Positions 23,283-29,780 of a DNA stretch of 29,780 bases are shown here, piece after piece; within the stretch, counting starts at the first letter, position 1, and the number at the start of each line of letters is the position of its first letter. The notes below the pieces were generated by a model. It saw nothing but the letters and a program-made list of their open reading frames with translations, did not search any database and had not been told where the DNA came from. The position numbers and the translations under genes are program-made. The stretch covers positions 27,039 through 56,818 of the forward strand of contig CAJTRO010000013.1 of the NCBI GenBank assembly GCA_910579015.1. The letters are read 5' to 3'. The stretch is from an uncultured Dorea sp. Lineage in GTDB: Bacteria > Bacillota_A > Clostridia > Lachnospirales > Lachnospiraceae.

Positions 23283-23311
23283 ATCGTAACAAAATTACAA
23301 TGGAGCCTCAA
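23283..23311 (-). promoter_or_regulatory. candidate promoter of the repeat-domain operon
   Basis: On the minus strand TTGAGG (23306-23311) and TACGAT (23283-23288) are spaced by 17 bases; each box has four of six consensus positions. The start would be near 23276, which places the 10-bp hairpin at the very 5' end of the transcript. Confidence 0.4.
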
Positions 23312-23402
23312 CGTGTCTGGTCTATTCGGAAGATATCGACGTCTATCTGGCATTTTCCATGAACCACCTCCATTCCTGATGTCGCCCTTTGATTCTGCGC
23401 CA

Positions 23403-26321
23403 TTACAGATCCTCAATCTGTGTAAGGACTGTTTTGGCGGCTTCCAGAGAAGTTCTGCCTCCTATTATGCATACGCCCGCCTTTTCGCAAAGCTTGTCAA
23501 GAACATCGGCAGCCCGCATCAGATCCTCTCTCGATGTGCAGAGAATCTGTCTCCTCTCTTCAAGACGCATCTCCTTTGTCACACCGCTTAAGTAATCCTC
23601 CGCAGCCCGGATGCCTTTCTGCCGTACACTTAACAGGGGCTCTGTAGAAGCAATCGTACTGACAATATATCTGTCAAGCGGTTCTTTGCCTGTGCATATG
23701 CCGCGAAGTGCGCCGCCGGCTTTGTCAAAGCTTATCAATGAGTCTGCCGGATTGGGATCCCGGAATGTAGAAAATACCACATCCCCGTTTCCTGAGACAG
23801 CAAGCCCTGTACCATACGCTCCGCCTTTCACGCGGATCGTCTCCCACAGATATCCATAGCTTAGTATCCTTGCCGCTGTCTTCATGGCTCCATGGTATCC
23901 GGCTCCGCATATATTAAGGTTTGCACCCTTCCCTGCGAATCCTGTTTCTGCGGGAATCCGGATTCCCGTCTTCCTGCCTGCCAAAAGATTATTTTCCGTT
24001 GACACGGCTTCTCCATTCCCTCTGTCTGCCAGCAGCCGGATAAGCCGCGAAAGACAAGTCTCTTCCACCTCGCCGGTCACACTGACCACCGCCCGGTCAC
24101 GTACAAATATCTTCTCACAGAACTGCCCAAGCTTTCTTACAAGCTCTGCTCCTTCTTTCTCGAATCCGTCGTCCATCCTCTGTATGAACCGCAGCATCCG
24201 GATTCCCTGAAATGCCTCCTGCACGGCGCCCTTTGCAGAGAACCCGGCAGATACCAGACGGACGGCATAGGCATCTCCATTCATCACAATATGCTGTTCC
24301 ATAGACATTCGAAGCTGCCGTATCCTTGTGCGGATATGAGAGATATCATCAAACCTCGATCCGTTCAGCACCTCCCTTATCAGACGAACGGCATCATCCA
24401 TCTTCTCCCTGAGCACCGACACCTGCACTGCCAGGTAAGGCGAACAGCGCTCTGTCTGCCCCCGTCTGGCAAATACATCCACATAAGACTGGAAACGCCC
24501 AAGCTTTTCCTCAAGCTCTGCCTGTAGTTCAAGCGCACTGTAATGTTTTGTCTCGGTCTGTCCCAGAAGAATACGCAGGAACGATACCACACTTAGTTCT
24601 TCAAGAGAGAATCCTGCCAGAGAAAAATAATAAGAAATATGGACGATCCCCTCTGTATCAAGCCTCTGCTTAAGGACCGTACTGCCGTCAATCTTCGTTA
24701 TCTCCTGCGGTATCTCTTCTATCTCCTCTGGGATATCCGACAATAACAGGCGCGGCAAGGACGCAAGCTGTTCTTCGGAATCCGGTGTCCCCTGTATCTG
24801 CCTCAGATGCGCAAGTTCTGCCGTGACCTTCTCCCTCTTGACCGGAAGCCACAGCTCTTTGATCTTCTCAAGGCGTATCCGTTCCTTCTTCCGCCTCTCT
24901 TCTCCGATTGTCCGGGACGGATACAGCACAAGCTTCGCGCAGTGAGGATTCTCAAGCATTACTTCTCTTAGAAGCCGTTCAAAATACCCCTCTTCAACCT
25001 TCTTTCGCAGAGACGTGAAGATACGGTCGTAACACAGCTCCTGCGCCGGATCTCCCCCGTAGAGCCAGCTGTTAAGGATACGCATGGCGTTCACGATCCC
25101 CTCCGGGTACATCCCCGTTTCCTTCTCCCGCATGTTGAATTCCATACGGCTTAATATAGCCGTAAGCCTTCCATGGTCCAGTCCGCGCTCTGCCAGCTCT
25201 TCCAGTACGGCAGTAATGGTCTTCCACGCTGTCTCCTTCTTCTCTTCACTGGTATTTCGCACCACCAGAACAAGATACGGCTGTTGGATCCCGTCCATCC
25301 TTGTAAGCTCCACATTCTGGGCAAGCCCCTTATCCAGGATGGCTTTACAAAGCGGGGACTCATTCGTTGAACAGAGCAGGTCTGCAAGCACACCGCAAGC
25401 CATATTCTTCTCAGGCTCGTCAAATCTTCCATATACCCAGCCTCCTGCAAGTATCAGCCTGTCCTTTGGATCTTCATTCCTGCCGATCTCATAGGCGCAT
25501 CTGCCCTCTTTTCGTACCGGCTCCTGCATCTTTATCTTTGTGTCCGGATCCTGCCGGTCATATTCCTTCAATACACCTTCAATTTTCCCAAGCACTGCCT
25601 CGATATCCATCTCTCCGTCCAGAATGATGTATGAGTTAGAGGGATGATAAAATCTACGCCAATTTGCTGTAAACTCTTCGAACTTAAGTTCCGTGATATG
25701 CTCCGGATCGCCGCCGGCCTGGAACTGATAACAGTTATCCGGAAAAAGCATACGGTTCATCTGGCTGTCGATCAGAGTATCCGGCGATGCATAGACGCCC
25801 TTCATCTCGTTATAAACCACGCCGTTACAGCTAAGCTCCCCGTCCTGATCTTCCAGTTCATAATGCCATCCTTCCTGAAGAAACGTCTCCTTCTTCGTCA
25901 TACAGAGCGGATGAAACACCGCGTCCAGATAGACGTCCATAAGATTCAGGAAATCCTTGTCATTCCTGCTGCACACAGGATACATGGTCTTATCCGGAAA
26001 TGTGAACGCATTCATGAAGGTCTGTAAGGAGCCCTTGATCATTTCCACAAACGGCTTACTGATCGGGTACTTCTGTGAACCGCACAGAAGAGAATGTTCT
26101 AATATGTGGAATACTCCTGTGTCGTCAGAAGGGAGCGTCTTGAATGCAATTGCAAATGTCTTATTCTCTTCTCTGCGGTCAAGCCACAGAAGCTTCGCGC
26201 CGTTCCTTTCGTAATGCATCCGGTAGAGAACGGCTTTCATCTTTGGAAGCTTCGTGATCTCGTCTAATATAAATCCAGTCCCGGCAGCCGCCTGTCTGGT
26301 CTTTGTCTCTCTTTCATCCAT
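23403..26321 (-). CDS. M16C zinc metallopeptidase, presequence-protease (PreP/Hyp) type
   Basis: A 972-residue peptidase with two M16 halves forming a closed chamber that degrades peptides. The inverted zinc motif HILEH is at residues 72-76 (zinc ligands H72 and H76, catalytic E75). The third ligand E172 lies in NGVVYNEMKGVYASPD, which is diagnostic of subfamily M16C. The C-terminal half carries RVKGGAYGTG, corresponding to the conserved substrate-stabilising Arg/Tyr region. I prefer the ATG at 26321, which has GAGGGA 9 nt upstream; an in-frame GTG at 26330 overlaps that site. No signal peptide is seen, so it is probably cytoplasmic, clearing peptides of tens of residues. It is transcribed toward the repeat-domain operon, and I found no terminator after it. 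Confidence 0.94.
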   Translation of the reverse strand: MDERETKTRQAAAGTGFILDEITKLPKMKAVLYRMHYERNGAKLLWLDRREENKTFAIAFKTLPSDDTGVFHILEHSLLCGSQKYPISKPFVEMIKGSLQTFMNAFTFPDKTMYPVCSRNDKDFLNLMDVYLDAVFHPLCMTKKETFLQEGWHYELEDQDGELSCNGVVYNEMKGVYASPDTLIDSQMNRMLFPDNCYQFQAGGDPEHITELKFEEFTANWRRFYHPSNSYIILDGEMDIEAVLGKIEGVLKEYDRQDPDTKIKMQEPVRKEGRCAYEIGRNEDPKDRLILAGGWVYGRFDEPEKNMACGVLADLLCSTNESPLCKAILDKGLAQNVELTRMDGIQQPYLVLVVRNTSEEKKETAWKTITAVLEELAERGLDHGRLTAILSRMEFNMREKETGMYPEGIVNAMRILNSWLYGGDPAQELCYDRIFTSLRKKVEEGYFERLLREVMLENPHCAKLVLYPSRTIGEERRKKERIRLEKIKELWLPVKREKVTAELAHLRQIQGTPDSEEQLASLPRLLLSDIPEEIEEIPQEITKIDGSTVLKQRLDTEGIVHISYYFSLAGFSLEELSVVSFLRILLGQTETKHYSALELQAELEEKLGRFQSYVDVFARRGQTERCSPYLAVQVSVLREKMDDAVRLIREVLNGSRFDDISHIRTRIRQLRMSMEQHIVMNGDAYAVRLVSAGFSAKGAVQEAFQGIRMLRFIQRMDDGFEKEGAELVRKLGQFCEKIFVRDRAVVSVTGEVEETCLSRLIRLLADRGNGEAVSTENNLLAGRKTGIRIPAETGFAGKGANLNICGAGYHGAMKTAARILSYGYLWETIRVKGGAYGTGLAVSGNGDVVFSTFRDPNPADSLISFDKAGGALRGICTGKEPLDRYIVSTIASTEPLLSVRQKGIRAAEDYLSGVTKEMRLEERRQILCTSREDLMRAADVLDKLCEKAGVCIIGGRTSLEAAKTVLTQIEDL

Positions 26322-26381
26322 ATTTTTCACTCCCTCTATCTGTCATTCTTCGACAATCTTCTCGTTTAACTGCCTCAAGAA

Positions 26382-26422
26382 TAAAGAAAAAACGGGCAGC
26401 CGTCAATATCAGCTGCTCGTTT
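26382..26422 (-). terminator. intrinsic terminator downstream of the DDAH-like gene
   Basis: An 11-bp stem (26390-26400 with 26412-26422, one G-U pair on the minus strand) has an 11-nt loop. It is followed on the minus strand by UUUUUUCUUU. It lies about 125 bp after the DDAH stop, so that transcript has an unusually long 3' tail. Confidence 0.85.
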
Positions 26423-26547
26423 GGATGTGAGGAGAGTCTATTCTGCAATCTGGGGTTTCATATCAATATCTGGAAGCCACAAGAAGTGGAACGTGGGAAT
26501 CCACGTAAAAGATTGGAAAGCTTAAGAAGGATATGTCAACACTTCCT

Positions 26548-27318
26548 CTAAAAACGAAGCGACAGACAGCTCAGCCCTCCGTCAAGTTTTCTGTATTCGG
26601 ACGTATCCACCAGGATCACTTCATAACCTGCGTCCCGTACCGCCTTCTCAACCGCCGGATATCCCCACGGTACGATGACCTTGCCATTTACCCAGATGCA
26701 ATTGGCCGCATAAGCCTCGTCTTCTGCGATCACGATCTTATTGTACTTCTCAAACTCCGGCTTTTCGACAAATTCACCGGCTGTAAGCATATTGTTGTTC
26801 TCAATATAATTCACGCCTGTTTTAAGATGCAGGACCTTTTCGAGCGGAACCTCAGAACCGCTGAAGCCGTATTTTTCCAATATGCTGATGAACTGCCGGA
26901 TCCCTTCCTCATTCGTTCTCGCAGAACGTCCTACATAGAAATGATCGCCTGCCATCATAACATCTCCGCCCTCTAAAGTCCCCGGAGCTTTGATGTATTC
27001 AATCTGGTCGTCCGCGTAAAACTGTTTCACGGCTCCGACGATCTCATCCTTTTCTCCATTCCTTGACGCCGCGCCCGGATTGGTAATGATCGCGCACCTC
27101 TTCGTGAGAACAGCCGTATCCTCAACAAAGCAGGAGTCCGGATATCTTTCGTCCGACTCCAGTACTGTTACCTCCACATTACAGCTTTTCAATGCCGCGA
27201 TATAATCATCATGCTGCTTAATTGCCAGCTCATAATCCGGCTTTCCAAGTTCCGGCGCTGAGGTGATGCCCTCTGTCATAGCCCTGCACGGCCTTCTTAC
27301 GATCACATTTTTAAACAC
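26548..27318 (-). CDS. DDAH-type amidinohydrolase (dimethylarginine dimethylaminohydrolase-like)
   Basis: A 256-residue protein of the guanidino-modifying (amidinotransferase/ADI) superfamily. The catalytic triad can be seen: E116 in GTLEGGDVM, H164 in VLHLKTGVN and C251 in DGGLSCLSLRF. Substrate-binding residues such as D66 in PDSCFVEDTAV are present. The length matches DDAH (about 255) rather than arginine deiminase (about 410). DDAH converts methylated arginines to citrulline and methylamines; bacterial relatives may act on arginine-like or other guanidino compounds, so the substrate is not certain. The start is the GTG at 27318 with AGGGGG 8 nt upstream. It lies between terminators on both sides and is probably a single-gene transcript. 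No arginine-pathway genes are adjacent. Confidence 0.9.
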   Translation of the reverse strand: MFKNVIVRRPCRAMTEGITSAPELGKPDYELAIKQHDDYIAALKSCNVEVTVLESDERYPDSCFVEDTAVLTKRCAIITNPGAASRNGEKDEIVGAVKQFYADDQIEYIKAPGTLEGGDVMMAGDHFYVGRSARTNEEGIRQFISILEKYGFSGSEVPLEKVLHLKTGVNYIENNNMLTAGEFVEKPEFEKYNKIVIAEDEAYAANCIWVNGKVIVPWGYPAVEKAVRDAGYEVILVDTSEYRKLDGGLSCLSLRF

Positions 27319-27342
27319 TGTTATAACCCCCTTTATCTTATT

Positions 27343-27390
27343 AAAAAACAGGACAATGTACAGATGGATCGCTCCACCTGCGCATTGTCC
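27343..27390 (-). terminator. intrinsic terminator of the FliD-like gene
   Basis: An outer 8-bp stem (GGACAATG at 27351-27358 with 27383-27390) encloses a second 7-bp stem that is fully paired on the minus strand through a G-U. The minus strand then reads TGTTTTTTAA. It lies 67 bp after the FliD-like stop codon and just upstream of the DDAH start. Confidence 0.87.
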
Positions 27391-27457
27391 TTCTGCCGCA
27401 TCATGCGCCCTGGCCGGTCTGCATCATGCAGCGTCTTACTTACCGTAAACATGTACT

Positions 27458-28786
27458 TTAGATCAGATAATTCATCATCATGCCGACAGCGTTATAATTG
27501 CTCATGTTATATACTCCGCTTCTGGAATACAAGCCCAGTACAGCATATGGGTTCGTTGCAGAATTCTTTGAAGAGCTTCCATAAGAACTGGAATATGCAT
27601 TGGACGAGTATCCATTAGTCAGAGAATTGGCATTCATATTCAGGCCGCTGCTCGCCTTGTTGAACATACGGTCCGCGATTCCGCCAAGGCCTGAGATCAG
27701 ATCTCTGGTCAGCGCCGAATCCTTTGCCATATTCTTGTCGAATGCAGCCCTGTCGAATTTTAATGTGGCGTCTTTGTTGACCGTAATCCCCATCTGCTTC
27801 AGGGACTGCTCTGAGCCAAGTCCGTTGAGAAGGCTCTGCATCTGTCTGGCGATGCCGGTTCCCTTGTCAAAATTATCGTTGAGGAACTTAAGTGAAGAAT
27901 TATATGCATCTACCAGATCACTGAGGGCATCCGCCACCTTCTTGGTATCTACATCAGCCTTAAGCGTCGCCTGTCCTGTCCCCTTAAGCTCGGCGCTGAC
28001 ACCTACATAACCGACCGAAACCGTATTGCTCTCGGACTCATGCTCGGTTGTCACGCCGCCTGTGGTTACGGAATACTTCGCATTCACAGCCTCCGTCTTC
28101 ACATTCTCTGCCCCGGCTGCCGCGCCCATCTCACCGCTCACCTCAAAGGTGTTGCCGGCTCCGGTCTCCTTGCCCTGGATCTGCAAGGAAGCGACACCGT
28201 CCTTCTCCACAACACTTGCGGTTACGTTCGCTTTGCTCTTATTGATCTGATCCGCCGCCTCTCTTAACATCTGGGCATTGGTCTTAGATCCGCCGTTCGC
28301 TTTCACGGCGCTTACCTGGACATTCACAGAATTCTTATCGTCTCCCACGGTAAAGTTCATATCGGACTGGGCATAAGCTGATGCCTTCACACCTTCGCTG
28401 ACGTTCGTCTGCGCCTGTGCGATCTGTGTAACATCAAGCTTAAAGTCCTTGTCACTCTTAAGCAGCAGCTTGCCGCTTGCTGTTGCCACCTTCTCGTCGG
28501 AGCTGGTAACAGCAAGATCACTCATGGCCCCGCTCTTGTTGGAACTCCTCAGCTCATTAGCAGCCTCCATCAGGTCTGTCATACTGGTGCTGTATTCCTT
28601 CACGAATGCCACATTGGCATTCTTAGCAGCCTTCTGTGTTATCACAGATGACGCGGACGTAGACGAGGATGTCTGATTCAGCCTGGGATTCTTGTAGAGA
28701 GCCTGAGACAGGCGGAGACTGTTGATCGTTGACTGATAACCATATAAACTGTTCAATCCATAGGAACTGATTCCGCTGATTGCCAT
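27458..28786 (-). CDS. orphan FliD-like (flagellar cap-related) protein
   Basis: A 442-residue protein. The ATG at 28786 is chosen because AGGAGG lies 7 nt upstream; the frame opens 7 codons earlier without a spaced site. The region of about residues 275-380 follows the FliD C-terminal pattern: a helix 'DALSDLVDAYNSSLKFLNDN', a 'QSLLNGLGSEQSLKQMGI' segment, 'TLKFDRAAFDKNM' and a final 'LTRDLISGLGGIADRM' helix. The middle (about 70-265) is threonine/valine-rich beta structure. The C-terminal 50 residues are Ser/Asn/Tyr-rich low-complexity sequence ending in MMMNYLI. No signal peptide is present, as expected for a substrate of the flagellar export path. No other flagellar gene is in the window, so it may be a true FliD variant or a protein reused for another surface filament. 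It has its own terminator and probable promoter. Confidence 0.72.
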   Translation of the reverse strand: MAISGISSYGLNSLYGYQSTINSLRLSQALYKNPRLNQTSSSTSASSVITQKAAKNANVAFVKEYSTSMTDLMEAANELRSSNKSGAMSDLAVTSSDEKVATASGKLLLKSDKDFKLDVTQIAQAQTNVSEGVKASAYAQSDMNFTVGDDKNSVNVQVSAVKANGGSKTNAQMLREAADQINKSKANVTASVVEKDGVASLQIQGKETGAGNTFEVSGEMGAAAGAENVKTEAVNAKYSVTTGGVTTEHESESNTVSVGYVGVSAELKGTGQATLKADVDTKKVADALSDLVDAYNSSLKFLNDNFDKGTGIARQMQSLLNGLGSEQSLKQMGITVNKDATLKFDRAAFDKNMAKDSALTRDLISGLGGIADRMFNKASSGLNMNANSLTNGYSSNAYSSSYGSSSKNSATNPYAVLGLYSRSGVYNMSNYNAVGMMMNYLI

Positions 28787-28810
28787 ATTACTTCCTCCTT
28801 TCTTCATATT

Positions 28811-28838
28811 AATATATTATTCCACGATTCCCATACAA
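28811..28838 (-). promoter_or_regulatory. candidate promoter of the FliD-like gene
   Basis: On the minus strand TTGTAT (28833-28838) and TATATT (28811-28816) are spaced by 16 bases in AT-rich DNA. This would give a very short leader of about 18 nt before the ATG, just long enough to contain AAAGGAGG. A sigma-28-type promoter was not seen. Confidence 0.35.
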
Positions 28839-29071
28839 AATGGTGATCGTTGGAATACAAGGTATTATACTTCTGATATCGACTGACATGATATCCTGAT
28901 CCCCGGATACCTGATGTCTGTCCGGAAGTGAGAATGGCTCTTCCATCCTTCATTATAATATCGACAATCTGAATATAATTGTTAAGAGTTACCGGTAAAA
29001 TTTCCCTCAACCTGTAGTCCGGCCAGGAAAATTGGTATCTATATACCAAACAGTCTTCTAATAACTGGTAA
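28839..29071 (-). other. AT-rich stretch without a supported gene
   Basis: A 92-codon frame crosses this stretch on the minus strand (28804-29082), opening at a TTG with no ribosome site. Its translation is Tyr/Ile/Asn-rich and matches nothing I recognise. I see no hairpin, repeat or RNA gene. It is best read as intergenic or decayed sequence linked to the neighbouring Rpn remnant. Confidence 0.5.
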
Positions 29072-29456
29072 CTATATATCAAATATTTTTCTCGTGCTTT
29101 CTACTTCCTCCACACTACAGCCGACTTCCTCTGCAATCCTCTCATTTGTAAGGTCAGAACATTCTCTTACTACACGGAATATCTTTCCGGATAAAATTAA
29201 TCCTTCTTTTCTTCCTTCTTCCAATAATAATTCCGCAACCTGCGTCATACGTACAACCTCCTTAATATATTTTGCTGTTTCAGAATCAATAATTTTATCA
29301 GCAAACACCAAAATCCCAGATAATACAAATGTCTTCTCCTCTTTATCCACAATCTTCTTTGCCAATTCAACTGCTTCTTTTACCGCCTGCTTTTTCTTCT
29401 CTTTCTTTTATGCTATCATACATCCATAGGGGATTCAATTGCATTTCTTCAAGATC
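29072..29456 (-). pseudogene. frameshifted C-terminal remnant of an Rpn-family (PD-(D/E)XK) nuclease/transposase-like gene
   Basis: The longest frame (29072-29365, TTG start, no ribosome site) encodes the typical C-terminal tail of Rpn/YhgA-like proteins: KTFVLSGILVFADKIID, then 'VVRMTQVAELLLEEGRKEG', then a small helical tail 'LTNERIAEEVGCSVEEVE'. Upstream the frame stays open only to about 29407. The expected preceding segment (NPLWMYDSIKERE) appears instead in another frame (29367-29456). The two frames meet in an A-rich run, GAAGAAAAAGCAGG, around 29385-29400, which points to a small indel. The nuclease core (PD-(D/E)XK motif) is missing altogether. The remnant is therefore both 5'-truncated and frameshifted, and probably non-functional. 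Confidence 0.75.
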
Positions 29457-29581
29457 TCATGCGCTTTATCCGGATTAATATTGACGACCTTCCTGCCTAG
29501 GCTTATCCAGTCTGCATATGTAGACTACAAAATTTAATAATGTTGTAATCTATTTGGCGTCAAAATTGGTGTCAACCCATG

Positions 29582-29614
29582 AAAAAAGAGTTCCCGGTCA
29601 CCCGGAAACCCTTT
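29582..29614 (-). terminator. intrinsic terminator of rpmF
   Basis: A 13-bp stem with two G-U pairs surrounds the loop GTGA. Its core is GTTTCCGG paired with CCGGGAAC on the minus strand, and it is followed by TCTTTTTTC. It begins 11 bp after the rpmF stop, so L32 transcription ends here and does not run on toward plsX. Confidence 0.9.
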
Positions 29615-29625
29615 CTTTTTCTTGA

Positions 29626-29780
29626 TTAGTCCTGTGGAATGATTTCTTTTTTGTTGTATGATCCACAAGCCTTGCAAACTCTGTGAGGCATCATTAACTC
29701 GCCGCATCTGCTGCACTTCACCAGATTCGGTGCACTCATCTTCCAGTTCGCTCTTCTTTTGTCTCTCCTTCCTTTAGAAG
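29626..29780 (-). CDS. rpmF: 50S ribosomal protein L32 (3' part; start lies beyond the window)
   Basis: The visible 51 codons read from the window edge through GRRDKRRANWKMSAPNLVKC to the end ...KKEIIPQD, with a TAA stop at 29626-29628. The zinc-ribbon pairs CSRC and CKAC are both present, so this is the zinc-binding (C+) form of L32. Only the first few residues (usually MAxPKxKxSK) are missing off the right edge. L32 is a small structural protein of the large ribosomal subunit. In many Firmicutes it directly precedes plsX; here a terminator and about 17 kb of other genes intervene. A longer-looking frame on the same strand (29534-29716) is an out-of-frame shadow. Confidence 0.96.
   Translation of the reverse strand, partial: SKGRRDKRRANWKMSAPNLVKCSRCGELMMPHRVCKACGSYNKKEIIPQD

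Noticed and set aside
28804..29082. 92-codon minus-strand frame between the FliD-like gene and the Rpn remnant
   Set aside because: It opens at TTG with no Shine-Dalgarno, overlaps the Rpn stop, and its translation matches no family I know. Possible but unsupported.
29534..29716. 60-codon minus-strand frame at the right edge
   Set aside because: It is out of frame with rpmF, which is clearly the real gene with both CxxC pairs and the usual L32 ending.

Overview
The window looks like chromosome from a Gram-positive anaerobe of the Clostridia, most likely a Lachnospiraceae-type gut bacterium. The grounds are the family types: a Re-type citrate synthase, a eukaryote-like NADP isocitrate dehydrogenase, an FCD-class GntR regulator, an M16C peptidase, an orphan FliD-like protein and a zinc-ribbon L32. 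Strong AGGAGG ribosome sites, sigma-A promoters and GC-rich hairpin terminators also fit. This is inferred from gene content; no 16S or tRNA gene is present. All genes except the first small membrane protein lie on the minus strand, so transcription runs from right to left.

Layout from left to right. (1) 1-624: a small four-helix membrane protein on the plus strand behind a near-perfect promoter. (2) 637-4130: an operon in the order Re-citrate synthase, GntR/FCD regulator, NADP-isocitrate dehydrogenase. It covers most of the citrate-to-2-oxoglutarate arm used to make glutamate, and a 24-bp perfect palindrome sits on its promoter. (3) 4144-12330: a core block in transcription order plsX, acpP, terminator, rnc, smc, ftsY, ilvA (phospholipid and fatty-acid synthesis, RNA processing, chromosome condensation, membrane targeting, threonine deamination). 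(4) 12337-14434: an AgrC/LytTR-like two-component pair with its own promoter. (5) 14437-19284: an operon of two ABC exporter half-transporters, a degenerate trigger-factor-like protein and a thioredoxin-like protein with a CGAC site. (6) 19392-23311: a two-gene unit for a 1067-residue membrane-anchored protein and a 190-residue probable lipoprotein. Together they carry six copies of one domain of about 110-130 residues that I do not recognise. (7) 23403-27390: a presequence-protease-like M16C peptidase and a DDAH-type amidinohydrolase. (8) 27343-29456: an orphan FliD-like protein and a frameshifted Rpn-family (PD-(D/E)XK) remnant in AT-richer DNA. (9) 29582-29780: the 3' end of rpmF (L32) with its own terminator.

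The usual rpmF-plsX linkage is broken here: about 17 kb of accessory genes (regions 4-8) lie between them, so this interval looks like an insertion-prone site in an otherwise conserved neighbourhood. The best candidate for an undescribed system is the six-copy repeat-domain pair at 19450-23227. Next are the GntR palindrome controlling the citrate/2-oxoglutarate operon and the exporter/foldase/thioredoxin operon.
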